64,000 bases of DNA from Hofstenia miamia (taxonomy: Eukaryota > Xenacoelomorpha > Acoela > Hofsteniidae): the NCBI GenBank assembly GCA_900660155.1, contig CABFPE010000410.1, positions 604,634 to 668,633 on the forward strand. The letters are read 5' to 3'. This document shows positions 32,418 to 44,796 of this stretch, in pieces. The notes under the pieces were generated by a model. That model had not been told where the DNA came from and made no database searches. It saw nothing but the letters and a program-made list of their open reading frames with translations. The first letter of the stretch is position 1; each line of letters begins with the position of its first letter. Both the position numbers and the translations under genes were made by a program.

Positions 32418-34639
32418 GCCAGGTTTCCGTTCTTATAAACACATTTGACAGTAGCGACAGGCAATTTAATTCACAATAGCTTCAGTATTAATGCGAGAAA
32501 AGATTAATCAGAAGCATATTAAAGGTATCACAGGCATGGTTGTTCAACACAGATGGATCAAAGAGTGAATTAAGAAGTACTCTTTTCTTTCAAGATAGAA
32601 TTCTCAATTTTAAATTTTCATTAAACTCTTTCTAGCTTCCTGTCCAGCCCAGATAAGTCAGCTCTGATAAATACATTGCTTCTACGTCTTTGAGCATAAA
32701 TACACATACCAGCATACAGATTTTTGACTGAGCACAGACAACATCAACAAGAATTGATCCATCGTAGTTATTCCCTGAATTTTTCTCTAAGCAAATTGCA
32801 GATCTGCTTATCAAAATTTCAAATTTGGCTGAAGATGAAGATATGGGTAACCTTATCCTTTCATGAAGTCTACGATCTGCAAAGTTCCGGAATATTTATT
32901 AGTTTGATGCTCTTTTGAGCGATTTTATCTGGATATAACAATTCGTCAGCTGCATGCCAAATTCTTCATGCGAACATCACCATGGCATGCAATTGAAATC
33001 TATTTTAATAGCAGATCAGGTAGCCCACTAGTAGAGCAATCTTTGCAAATGCTAGGAGACTAATTTTTCGTTGCGCAATGTAAAATTCACTGAAATTAAT
33101 AGAGGTTTCTAACGAAGCGCTTGAAAAAAATATAGAATAGCATTGCAATTTTAAAAAGCGACTGTTTGAGAATCTCTTAGTAAATATCTGCCCTGACAAA
33201 TTTTAGGTTCCTCTTTGTCATCAGAATTTTCCTAGCTCACTATATATGTATTTCTAAACTTAAATCTTGAATTCCTTTATTATATTACCTCCTCTATTCT
33301 TTGAGTTTGCCCAATTTCTTAGTATTCTGCCTGATAAGAATATTTGTTAGTCTAAGTTTTTCCAAGCAATACTATAATTCATTTATGATAATTAATCTGT
33401 TTTTTTCTAAATACATTAAATTTCTTTGATACTTTAACGAAAACCTTGCATAATGTAGTCGCAAATGACCATGTCAGGTAGCAACGGTTGTTTTCTGAGG
33501 ATTATGATATATTATTTGTCACAGAATAGCACCACATTTGTCAGAATGAAACCTGCTTAGAAGGAGAACTGAGCACATAGCCAAACTTAAAAAAAAACAA
33601 ATGTTCTATCTTAACAAAATACAATTCCTCAAAATGACAAATGTTTTCGAACATCAATTACCCAGAGTCATTAATATTTTGCTATTTTTATTATTAGTTG
33701 ACTACAATTTATGAGAGTTTTATTATCTTCTCTATTTGCAACATTTGAATTCCATATTAGAATTTTCCGAAAGCATAAATTTTAGTAATTCTAAGAAAAA
33801 TTCTTTATAAATTAATGTAATTGCACATTGCATGTTAATCTGTTGCGTATTCAAATTCAACAATATATTCAAAACTTAAATTTAAGATTATGTCTAGAAG
33901 CTGTAGGAAGTGTGCTACTATTGCATGATGTTTTTTGCTATATCTATAAATCCATAATCCTTTTTTGATTCATCTTTTTAAAATAAATAATGACATTTTC
34001 AAAACCTGAAGTGTTTGGTAAAAACTGATCACAGTATTGAAATAAATATGCACAAATTATTCTAAGTCAATCGCCAAAAATAATTAACCCAAAACTGTTT
34101 TATGTAATATTTATTACACTAGATACCGCTTTTGAAACGATTCCTAAAACTTTCTCAAAAACGAATAATGATATTCTAGAAATTTATGGCGCTAATTAAC
34201 AATCTATTATTGATGGAACAAATTTAAGAAGAATGATGAACATTTGTTTTCAATTTATGTCTTAATAAATGCATAAATTTTAGTTTAGCGTTTATATGTC
34301 AACCAGGCGAATTTCAGGACCTTTCTACAAACACTATCAGTGATAGTGGTGGAGGAATCCTAAAAACGAATTAGCTGCATTGCTCTTAGTATATTCAAAA
34401 ATATATTGGACGCCTTAAACAACATCACAGAATGATTTGGTCAAGAAACCAGGGATGTTAGAATAACGAATGGCAGCCGGTTGTGAACGATGCTACTGAT
34501 ACATGGTCACGTTATGTGAATTAGCCTAAATTTTCTGTATTTTTGAAAAACTTGATCATGAGAAATGTTCTAGTAATGATGACATTTCGACCATCAGCTA
34601 TAAGAAGCGAACACATGTATCCTTGCTGAACCACTCACT
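32418..34639. other. Unassigned A+T-rich stretch
   Basis: No recognisable gene, terminus or repeat. Short open frames near 32632 (minus), 32724 (plus) and 33005 (minus) show no domain. Part of it may be the worn 5' portion of the LINE relic that follows. Confidence 0.5.
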
Positions 34640-35480
34640 CATATCTTAAATTTTTCAGTTCAAATCGGAAAAGTAACGGATGTTTTTAAAATTGCTTGTG
34701 TAAAATCCGATTGGAAAACCTCATACTTATAAACACATTCAATATAGGTCTATATCATTACTGGTAGTACCAAATCAGTTTTTGAAAAATTAGTTAATCA
34801 ATCAAAGTGCACACCTTAGGAGTTTAAGCGGCAAATCACAATTTGATTATAAAAAAATCTTCGACAAGATTTTATAACCAGAAGTTTGGGCAAAGAATAC
34901 ATCGTGGTTGTAGTGCTCGAAAGCTTCAACCTTAACAAAGCGGCTTGATCGCATTTTTCACAACAGACTTATTGATAAACAAATTCACTTCAACTTTCTC
35001 ATAACTTCATTAATGGGGGTGCTATGCTAACGATTTTTGTCCAAACTTTTGTCCAGATTTTGTTTAAACAAAAATCCGCAATGTAGCACACAAAAATCCT
35101 GACAAAAGGTTGGACAAAATTTGTCATGATAGCATGGCCTTAAATTGGCAATACGTTGCCTATTATATCGTTCTGGAAATTATAAAAGCAAACAAGATAA
35201 ATCCACCACTCCACAGGGCTCAATATTTGGATATTTACCTTATATTTGCTAGATCTAAATCCATGAAAATAATATTTTAAATTAGTATGATATCAATGCA
35301 ATTACCTGTATACAAAGATTAATTTTAATACTAGTAAATGCTATATTGACTACACTCAATTTGCCGTACCACTTTTTGATCATATTAGGTTTATGAGTGA
35401 AGATCTGTATTCTTCACTGAAATGGAGTTCGCATATATGTCGTTGATAGAATCCGCTCTTGCCTTATCCTTTATAAGTAT
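34640..35480 (+). pseudogene. Old LINE reverse transcriptase relic
   Basis: Scraps in RT order on the plus strand: GKVTDVFKIACVK (about 34670), SISLL then KSVFEKLVNQS (34745-34805, the NYRPIS..SK.fEkLv block), then, beyond a MITE, SKQDKSTTPQGSIFGYL (about 35185-35240, the PQGS.LGPLL block). It is a different LINE from copy 1 and far more decayed, with many frame changes. Confidence 0.55.
35010..35143. mobile_element. TTAA-flanked hairpin MITE
   Basis: 134 bp between TTAA at 35010-35013 and TTAA at 35140-35143. The arms GGGGGTGCTATGCTAACGAT and, inverted, GGCCATGCTATCATGACAAA, with TTTTTGTCCAA words inside, make an imperfect hairpin. It splits the LINE relic between its RT blocks. A related sequence occurs at 48880-49132. 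TTAA ends suggest piggyBac-type mobilisation. Confidence 0.65.
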
Positions 35481-36164
35481 ATGATAAAATGTCTACAAAG
35501 GTCAGAAAACGAGCGATTTTAATTCTACGGGACTTGGAAAAGTATTAATGTTTGGAAAATGGGCATATCAAAAAAATTGGTCTTAGATGCAAGGGTTCCT
35601 GAGCATTTTCTGTATGACATAGAACGACAAAAGGGGATTTACTCTAAAGATATCCATATGAAAGATACTGAACTACTACTATAATGACGATCATACGTTC
35701 ATTGGTTCTCTAATATTCATTCATTTTAACTGTTAATTATCAATGTTCATTGAAATTAATTGTCATTCTAAAACATTTTATATGATTTGAAAAACAGTGC
35801 TACTTACGTTAATTTTATCTACTGTAGCAGTCTTTCACACTTTTAGTTTGCTTACTAAGAACTGCGTAAGTGTTAAGAACAAAGGTTAGTTTTCACTTTG
35901 AAAATCTAATTTCCACTGACATTTCTTTGAAATCCCTGTTTTAATGAATCATTCTCTTGAAGACTGAGACATTTAGTGAACAAAATGCTATGAGCAAACA
36001 TTTACTATAGTGACACAGTTGTCAAGCTTTTGAATTCAGATTCGGACACGCAGTAGTGATTGTATTTTACTTCTCTTGATATATTTGGAGAATGAATTAT
36101 ATTTCTTAATATATAAATGTATGTTTTACTCAAATTGATTCCAAAATATACCCTTAACTTTTAC

Positions 36165-36207
<43 letters not shown>

Positions 36208-39200
36208 GCTCATTACCAAATATAAGAATCACTACAAAGTTTAGTGCTATAAACTTGGGACCCATAGAAATTTTTTTTAGACACAATAATAGAGTATATA
36301 TACGAGGCTTTGATATTATAGCAGGGGCTCTAAAGTGTGATAAAGAATATTTATCAATGAATTTGCAGATCATACATAATACCTTTATTGAAATAATGGA
36401 ATTCATTATATATAAATATACATATATGAAGTGTTTTAAGATGAACACGGAGAAGTATATTAAGGATTCTGAGTGAAAAGCGCAAAAGGTTTTAGAAAAA
36501 ACTATATTTTCTACTTCAGATTCTGAAAACTGGCGGATATAGGTGAAGGGACTTCTGAATTCCCTCCCCACTTGCTAATTTTTTCTTATATGTATCGCAT
36601 ATTTTGAACGATGTTCAAAATGTACCAAATTTTTAAGAAATTCTGAAATTATGAACACAATTTTGCATCAATTGTTCAATTTTTGTTGTACAAAACAATG
36701 ATGGTAGTAGTCAATAGAATTCTAATGACATTTACCTGATCCCTTTACCAGATCCACGCCACTTGTGGCTGTACACGGAACAAAAATCACAATATGAGAC
36801 AGGATCAGTACGAGACTAGGACCAACTTTGAATTTCGATGGACACTGGGGCAATTTTAATTTAATATTGGATACTAGTATTATGGCATACTTGATAAACT
36901 AATTATATATCTATAATATCGCCATTAATTTTTCATTTTGATTAATATTGATTAATCTTATCATATTAAATTTTTTGCACCGGACAGAAATAGAGGTATC
37001 TATATATAAATATAAAATATGTTATATTAATCAAATTAACGTTTTTCTAAACGAATTCGAAGAAACTCAAACATAATAGCAATCCGAACTAGAAGATCAT
37101 CAAGACTTTTAAAATTGTTATCACACCATTTAGAGAAATGTTGGAGAATGGAAATTTTAGTCAAGTCTAGAATGAAAAATGTTATTTAAAAATCGAGTTT
37201 TGGAGTTTCAGTATCCCATTAATTTGCAAAAGATAAAGTACTATATTGATTAATTGAATAAACAATACATAAACTGAAACATATTTTTTGTATATATTTT
37301 AAACATTTATACATTTTAAATTTGCAGTTTGTTTTCAAAAATGTGGCAAACAATACCTGCCTCAAGCAAGCACCTTGAAAATATATTCCAACTATTATAT
37401 ACACAGTACTAATTCATCAAATACGTAAATGTGAAATTACATTTATGCATTGCTTGGAATTAAACAACTACGTAATGGAATCATCCAAAATGGCAGCAAA
37501 TAGTATATTCAATGTTTTAATTAATTTATTGTTATTTAATTGTATGTGTAAGTACTGTTAAATCTTATATTTTGGATTATAAATTAGGGCTTTATATAAA
37601 CCAACGAAATGCAATTTTATGGTATTGCAATCTGATTGGATGTAAGGCTAGAATTTCATATAAATTCTCCGCAAAAGCTAAGTTTCGACAGTTGAAATTT
37701 CGGTAAGAATTTTTCTTCTATAAATTTTAGTTCGACCTCTCTAGCATTGACAGAGTACTTATGATTTTATTTTCACGGAAACGCAGTAATTCGAAAATTT
37801 TACAAAATAGCCAAAATTTCCATGTTGGCAGTCCTATAAAATTTAGCTAAAAACTCCTTTTTGAATTATTTTGGAATTAATTTTGAATATAACTTTTCAT
37901 ATGTGCACTCAAATAAAATTTAACTTTATTGCAAACAATATTTTCAAATGCAATTTACATGTTATTTTAAAATCTGACAAGAACTAAATATGCAGAAACC
38001 AATAATATACACTGTGCTTACTTTTAGAAAAAATGAACTCTAAATTTTTAACAATAGAAAAAAGGGTTCTGTCAGAAAATATATTGAATCTGTAATACTA
38101 TAGTGTTTGCCTCTGCAAAATTTCAAAAGAAATATTTGACTAATTGCCAACACAAATTTAGAATATTCAAAAACTAGAGCGGATAAACTTTAATATGTGT
38201 TAAGTTAATTTAACGTAATCAATCATTTTATTCCAGGATAGTTAAGAAACTTATGTACCTTTGCATTAAGACCCAATTTATAATATCAATAAAGTTTTGG
38301 AACATGAGTGTTTTGAATCAAAAAGTCAAAATACTTAAAAATAAAAAATTTTTTCCATTTTAAAATGACAAATTGTGTAAGCTCAAAATTTGAATATTGT
38401 GTTACCTTATAACTTAATAATTTTTTTTGGGTACATTAGTAATTTATATGTTCATTTTATACATGCAATGTTCAGTACTTGAAAATTTTGTATAGCTACA
38501 TTAGTAATTTATATGTTCATTTTATACATGCAATGTTCAGTACATGCACAATTGGTAAATCGTTAAATGTATGCTTAACATATTAATTGGAATAGAACAA
38601 CTTAAGAAATCAGGTTCATAAAATTTGTTCCTAATGTATTTCTTAATGGAACTTACTAGATAAAATTTATTATGTAGAATCCTTCAAATAAGTCATATTT
38701 TGTTTACCCCTTCCTTTCTAAAAAACCATAAACTAAAAATGTTTCTATTATCAATATGATCGAAAGCTTAATGATTTTATTAAATTGAATATGAAAATTT
38801 CATATATAGGAACAATAAATCATTTGGTATTAAGGCCAAAAAATTTGAAGAAAACAATCTCTCTAAATGCTAAATATAATACAAAACTTGATTGAGGCTA
38901 CTGTTTAAAAATGCAAAATATATCTTTTACCTAATTCTAAAAATCAATCTTAGTTTACATTAAAAATATGATTTCCTTTAAATTATTTTAAAATGCTATA
39001 GAACAGTAAGAAATATCTGCCAACTAAATTTGTCATATGCAAAGCAATAGAAATTTCCATCACGTTTGTATGCATACAGTTAATACGGGCAAAGCAACAT
39101 AGATTCTCCTTAAAATAACTAACCCAAATTCAACGAGCGGTAAAATTGCATTTACATTTATTGTAAATTACAATCCCTCAATTGCAGAACAGATTTTGAT

Positions 39201-39292
39201 AGCTAAGTCTCTAAAAATTTCATTTGATAATTTCTTAGTGTGTAAAAAATTTTCTAAATGTCTTAAGTAATGATCTGGCTCATCATTTTGCA
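35481..39292. other. Unassigned stretch with a 47-bp direct repeat
   Basis: Holds (TA)n at 36169-36202 and a direct repeat at 38432-38543. The open frame at 36203-36476, which follows a T-run acceptor-like site, has no recognisable domain. No gene accepted. Confidence 0.5.
38432..38543. repeat. Two-copy direct repeat, 47 bp, 65-bp period
   Basis: The block starting TACATTAGTAATTTATATG and ending TGCAATGTTCAGTAC occurs identically at 38432-38478 and 38497-38543. Confidence 0.95.
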
Positions 39293-39361
39293 TTGCTATA
39301 TAATACTGAAAAGTTACATAACGTAGCTGTAACATCATTTGAGACGATTTTACTCTTAGAT

Positions 39362-39640
39362 ATGACCAACTCCACTCAAATTCATATCACGAATTTCCTT
39401 GCTTATCATTTGGCACAATATGTGACGATAGCAGGCATAGTGGTGAGTATCACCGGAATTATTCTTAATTCCCTTACTTATCTAACCACTGGAAGATTTA
39501 CTTTACAAAATTCTTCAATAACTTTGATTAAGTGCCAAGCTGTTTGGGACATTATCGCTGTTTTGCAAGATGGCATTATAGAATTAGGTGGGGAATACAT
39601 CAACATCAAATTGATGAATTTGAACAATATCATTTGCAAG
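39362..39640 (+). CDS. First coding exon of a rhodopsin-type GPCR
   Basis: 93 codons from MTNSTQ to CK, ending at a consensus donor (TTTGCAAG|GTACCC). An in-frame ATG at 39293 exists, but the 39362 start gives a short N-terminus with an NST glycosylation sequon, usual for these receptors. TM1 is about residues 20-42 with the signature asparagine in GIILNSL (residue 36). TM2 is about residues 53-75 with aspartate 63 in the D2.50 position. Cysteine 92 matches the conserved cysteine at the top of TM3. Spacing between these three residues fits class A receptors. Ligand unknown; the style resembles orphan invertebrate peptide or amine receptors. TM3-TM7 exons are not visible downstream. Confidence 0.72.
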
Positions 39641-41799
39641 GTACCCCTTTTATTCAAACTTCCGATCATTCAAACTCCAAGTTAAATACTTATCGAGGTA
39701 TTATATACTTCCCTATAAATTCGAGATTAGGAAAGCACTTATGCACGTAGAAAGAAGGTTTCTTTTACAATAATTACACTATCTACATATTACACAATAA
39801 ATTTTTAAATTTTTCAGGGAAATAATTTGGTTAAATAAGTCATTTAACGAACAAAGTTGAAGTGAATAGAAATTTAAAACACGTATGTTTGACATAACCT
39901 CTATGATTATATGTATTCTTATAATCAGATTTCGCCATAGTTAATTTGTGTACTAGAATCAAACAATATCTATTTCTTAATATTGAAATTTTAAGGAGGT
40001 TGTTATTAAAATTTAGGCTCAAATCATGCAATCTATTTAAAGTTTTACATATTTGCACAAACGTAAGTTAGTAAATAACAGATTATATTAAATAAAATGA
40101 ACAACTCAATCAGCGAATTATATATATATATATATATATACATGTATATATATATATATATATTGTATGTAAAATTATTATAGGTTCAAACTAAAAAAAC
40201 ACTTGTCAATTTAGATATAAAGCCAACAATGATGTGAATGTAGAGGCTACTATGATTTCCTTCAAAGAAATAAGGGCAAAACAAAAAGTAAGATTGTTTA
40301 TCTTTGGTTTTATAATCTTTGACTCACTTTAATATCATTAACAATAAAATTAAGATTCAAAATTCGGATAAGTGTAATAAGTTCCATCGGTGTTGTAAAA
40401 AGCCAATGAATTTCTTTAAATTGATATTTACATGTTAAAGAAATGTGTGCAGTATGATTAATCTTTTCCAAATGAATTCTAGACGGTTTTATTTTTTAAT
40501 CAATTGTTAAGCCTGACTAAAAACACAATGATCCTTTTAACATAATGAAACGTGTTCATCGACCGTTTATTTCAAAATATATATAAACGTATTGGTGGAT
40601 TTTTAACAAAACATTTTAGCATTTGAATTTTTTAATTGTTTATATTAGCTCATAATTTATTGTATTCTTTTAATTTTTCTGAAGATACGCATAAAATTTT
40701 TTACAAAACCTGTTTTATTTCAAATATATTTCTCAAAACGCTGTTTGAATGGTAATTATTGTACAGCATAATGTTTATTTAATGTATATTATTTTTAACA
40801 CCTAATCCATGACTAAACTGTACGATAAAATGTGGAGCCCAAATTTTTGTTTAAATCCGCTACTACGTTTTATTGGACGAAAATAGCAAAAATGACTTCT
40901 TTAGCCAATGAAAATGCTTATTCCGTGTTATTTTCTCAACTGAGGAAAGGAATTAGGAGTGGATTTTTTTTCAATCCAAAAGTATCGCTCTACCACTCGA
41001 GTGGCGGCCGTATTTCTCCAAATTTCATCGTGTTTTTTGGTAGTATTCTGACTTGTAAGGAGCTTTAATCTTTAGAATAGAACCCCCTGTGGTATAATAA
41101 TTCTTGAAAATAGCATTATGGCTTTTGAATCTACATCTTGCTAACTCAACAGAGGTTTTACATCGCTTTTGGGTTACTTTTGCTTCACTTTTTGCAATGT
41201 TCAATGGTGACCCTTCACACTGAAAAGACACTTTTCCGCGGGTCATAGAACTTTTTCTACTAATTTAGTTTAAAATATAAAGGTAGTTGTGGGCTGAAGA
41301 AAGATCCGAGTTTTCGTTGAGGTTGAATACTAGTGTCCAGTATGAAATCCAGTTTTGAGCACCTGACGAGGTTCCACATTTTGTAACGGAAATCATACGG
41401 TTTAGTAATGTATTAGATGTTAAGCTATTTATTTGAAAAAAACTAAGTAATTGGTTGACTATTGCCATGTTCATATCACGCTTAATTAAAATACATGAAG
41501 AATGAAAGACGGAAATATAATTTCAAAATATAAAGCCGAATTTACAATAAAGCTTTTTAGGTCTCTACAACATCAAAGTCTACTATGTTTTGTTAGGGCC
41601 AGAACCCTTTTATCCTTTAGCATCACATGTGTTGTCATTAATATTAATTTGAAATTTTTTTAGTTTTTTAGTTTTTTTGAATAAAAAACGTTGCTGCAGC
41701 AATTTCCATAGATTTATTTACCAGTAAAACTATTGATCGACTTGTTTTATAATGGAATCCACTGTGTTTATTTTAATACTTACTTACTTTATATTTCAG
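39641..41799. other. Intron-like stretch without visible GPCR exons
   Basis: Contains (TA)n at 40119-40162. Two minus-strand open frames (41025-41246 and 41265-41474) have mixed composition but no recognised domain. No segment encoding TM3-TM7 was found, so either those exons lie elsewhere or the gene is incomplete. Confidence 0.5.
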
Positions 41800-41925
41800 A
41801 TCAATTCATCAGTGAAGGCAATGTTGAAAAAGAACACAAATTTTAGCAAGAAATTGGTAAGAGTTGCGGATGCCCATCCTAGACATCACCGAAGTTGGGA
41901 CACAGCCAAAGTTAATTACAATTAG
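41800..41925 (+). CDS. Candidate terminal exon, GPCR tail-like
   Basis: A good acceptor (CTTTATATTTCAG, ending 41799) opens a phase-0 frame of 41 codons plus TAG: INSSVKAMLKKNTNFSKKLV, then RVADAHPRHHRSWDTAKVNY and N. The basic, serine-rich sequence without a hydrophobic run resembles the cytoplasmic tail after TM7 of a GPCR, and its phase fits the donor at 39640. AATAAA follows at 42106-42111. Because TM3-TM7 are not found between, the link is tentative. Confidence 0.35.
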   Translation: MNSSVKAMLKKNTNFSKKLVRVADAHPRHHRSWDTAKVNYN

Positions 41926-42105
41926 AAATTAATCTCAATTGTATAGTTTGTAAACATTTGTATATTGTACATTGTATATAGTTTTCAAATTGTTTATATA
42001 CTTTAGTTTTATCAACATTTGAACTTGCCCATTTTATACAGAAATATTAATTAGTGGTTCTAATTGTGATCGCTATTTAAGAATATATTGTGGTTGTTTG
42101 GTAAC

Positions 42106-42111
42106 AATAAA
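42106..42111 (+). terminator. Polyadenylation signal AATAAA
   Basis: Canonical hexamer about 180 bp after the TAG at 41923-41925. Supportive only, given base composition. Confidence 0.35.
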
Positions 42112-43329
42112 ACACACAATTTTTGTAGAAAGACTAATTTTGAATTTTATAATGGACAATGATTCATTTGGCATAAACCTCAATAATTGATGCTAAAGCA
42201 ATGACACATTTTCTTAATAGTCAGTTATTTTACTTTTGTGTGTTAAGAGGTTACTGACATTGTTTAATTTTCTGCTACTGTTCCAACAATAAATATTGGA
42301 AATGTTTGTAATAATTTGTCTCAATGCAATCATTTGGAATTTTGGTGAATTAATAAAGATAAGATAAGATATTCTTTATGATTGATATTAGGCGTGAGCA
42401 CAAATAAAATGGTGTTCTAGTACATGAAACTACAAAAGTTATGAAATATAAATGCATACACAATACAAAACAATGACGATCACGTCAATTGCCTGATTTG
42501 AACCATATATAAGGGGAGAATTTGAAAGTTTCCTAAAATATCGGATGTTTTATTGAAAAGTAGTTAATAATTTCACGTATTCCAGACAGAAAAAATTTTT
42601 AAAACAAATGTTCAACATTTACGGTGTGTCCATAGAAGAAAAAAAAATTTTTTTCAGAAATTAAACATTATTATATTGATCGCAACTCTGAAACCTTTTA
42701 AATGGCGGTTAGTTGAGTAGTCCTGTTTGCAATATTTAAAACCTCTTTTGAATTCAATTAATTCTTTTCTAGAATTATAGAAATAGCCTCTGTATAGAGT
42801 ACATTGCCATAATAAAAGTGAGTTAACCCTATCTCAGCCAACCTTTTTTCACTTTTATAGTTGAGGGGGTTCTCTCATGAAATCAAGTCTATTCATCATC
42901 AAGCAGCCAAACTTGGCAGGAATATAGCTTACATATTACTGAAAACTAAGAAAACGAAAAAATTAATATTCTAGGCTCTGACTTCATGATCAGTGTTGAA
43001 GTCAAAACATTTGCCTGGAATGCCAAAACATTTGGAAAATATGTTCCAAGACCACAACAATACTAATATTTGGCAAGGTGGGAGCGCAGTGATAAACTGA
43101 ACACATTGAAATTATTAGATATCCTGACCTGACGTCCTGAAACGAGTTTATCAATGAAGATAGCAATAAAAATAGTAACTTTTTTAAGAATGTTTTTGTA
43201 TAACTAGAAAAATAACAAATTTGATTCCTATTTTTAGAGATTTGTTTTGTTAACAAAATTTTAGGAAAATACAAAAAATGATGGCCAAGTCTTTTTTTCA
43301 AATTATGAGTACATGTATATAATTTGAAT
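42112..43329. other. Unassigned stretch
   Basis: No gene accepted. Sequence near 42720-42840 on the minus strand has a faint LINE-like look, too decayed to assign. Confidence 0.4.
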
Positions 43330-43660
43330 CTAGAGATGGTGCTGAGGAAGCACCACTATATCGTAATAAATATAAAACATTATCTCCGTTCTACCAAATT
43401 CATCTGCATATGCTATCTATCTTATTTAAATTCGAATCTCTACAAACATCTCTCCTTTTCCTTAATGACTATATTAAATTAAATGAACGACCGCAAAAAT
43501 GTTTGTGTTTAGATAAAAATTATAATGGCTTTCATCATATATCAATTAAATTGTGGAATAATTTAGATTATGAAACGCGAATAGAAAAACTCTATAAAAA
43601 GTTTAGAAAAAATTGAAACAATTTCTTCTAATAAAACAGCATACATTAGGGGATGGTAAT
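43330..43660 (+). pseudogene. LINE ORF2 C-terminal fragment
   Basis: Reads PLYRNKYKTLSPFYQIHLHM, LSILFKF, then DKNYNGFHHISIKLWNNLDY and EKLYKKFRKN. This matches the C-terminal end of jockey/CR1-type ORF2, where G..SI.y.g..LWN.Lp..ir...s...FKk.lk closes the protein. Only this end is present, as expected for 5'-truncated insertions. Confidence 0.6.
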
Positions 43661-43886
43661 ACACTTCATGCATTCGAAACATACATCCAACATTGAGCAC
43701 CTGCACAAACATTTACTCAAACATTGATTATATTATTATATATTGTACATATTAATTTGTAGTTAATTTGTTTTATTTTTTTGACATTTGTTAGTTTGTA
43801 GATTTTTGTATACATATATTGCGCAATATATTTGCTCTGACTCTATTTCATCGATACTACTGAAATGTGTAAAATTTGTTATAGGA

Positions 43887-44039
43887 ATGAATCAAAATCT
43901 TGACGATGTCAGTTTATGTATTAAAGAAACTATTCTTAAGAATGGTTGGCTAAGGACAACTTATCAATGCTCGTATCGAATAAAATATAAGTGCTCAGCC
44001 TTGATGTACGTATACGCAAAGGGCGCTAAAAAGACGTAA
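43887..44039 (+). CDS. Candidate terminal exon or zinc-finger-like fragment
   Basis: After an acceptor-like TTTGTTATAG, 50 codons run to TAA: MNQNLDDVSLCIKETI, LKNGWLRTTYQCSYRIKYKC, SALMYVYAKGAKKT. The W..TTYQC...IKYKCSA pattern recalls FLYWCH-type fingers of MULE transposases, where ...YrC....C.A.... recurs. Too short to decide. Confidence 0.22.
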   Translation: MNQNLDDVSLCIKETILKNGWLRTTYQCSYRIKYKCSALMYVYAKGAKKT

Positions 44040-44054
44040 ATGTAGGATTTCTGT

Positions 44055-44351
44055 TTAACCCATTCACACTGACTTTTTATGCAGTGTGCTAGATTAATTG
44101 AACAAAAAACACTTAAAGTGCTTTCGTGCTCACTACTGTATTATGCTTCAATGTGATCTTGAATTCCAACCAAAATATCCTGTTTTTAGTCTTCACAGTA
44201 AATTGAAGTAATTAATGTTAAGTTATAGATTATTTTTACCAATAATTATTGTATAATACTAGTCAGTAGTTGTGGTGTGTGCACCAAAGCCGTAGATAAT
44301 GCAATTTGAATTTTAAAGTAGCTAAATAACACGGTGTGAATTTAGTTGATT
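44055..44351. mobile_element. Possible TTAA-type MITE
   Basis: TTAACCCATTCACACTGAC at 44055, with CACACTG / CAGTGTG forming a subterminal palindrome (44064-44088), faces a decayed inverse copy, TCAACTAAATTCACACCG, ending at about 44351. No transposase inside. Confidence 0.33.
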
Positions 44352-44796
44352 GAATTTTTTCGCTGATTTCAGTCAATTTTGTAACGAGAATTACGAATTT
44401 GAATGTCATTTTACATGTAAAACCATACTTTTTGAGTAATTTGTATCCTAAATTTTAAAAAGCATGCATATCATTACTTTGTTCAGTTGATATCTAGGAC
44501 TACTTACGCATCGGACCATTGAAATTATACTTTCTCTGCTATTATTTTCCAACAATAACTTATTAAACCCAGTCTCACTATCGTGACGAGTCACATTGGG
44601 TATCAGGATGAGAAAAAATTTTATTTACATACTTTCATGCATCTTGAATAATACATAACGACCATGCTTTGTGCATATGACAACATTACTCATGTCTTCT
44701 CTGGAAGTAGTATCTGCTTATAAATGCAAGACGTGTGTGAATCCATTCTGTTACATTTGTTGATACTATATTCTGAAAATCAACATATTACAAATA
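44352..44796. other. Unassigned stretch
   Basis: No gene, repeat or terminus recognised. Confidence 0.5.

Noticed and set aside
36203-36476. Plus-strand frame after a (TA)n tract, with an acceptor-like T-run
   Set aside because: No recognisable domain, no donor and no conserved feature; overlaps an equally long minus-strand frame.
40995-41015. Polylinker-like CACTCGAGTGGCGGCCG, possible vector contamination
   Set aside because: It has an XhoI-like palindrome but no NotI or other adjoining cloning sites, and the flanks are ordinary A+T-rich sequence.
41025-41474. Two minus-strand frames with mixed composition
   Set aside because: No family, no clear splice junction joining them; left as unassigned.
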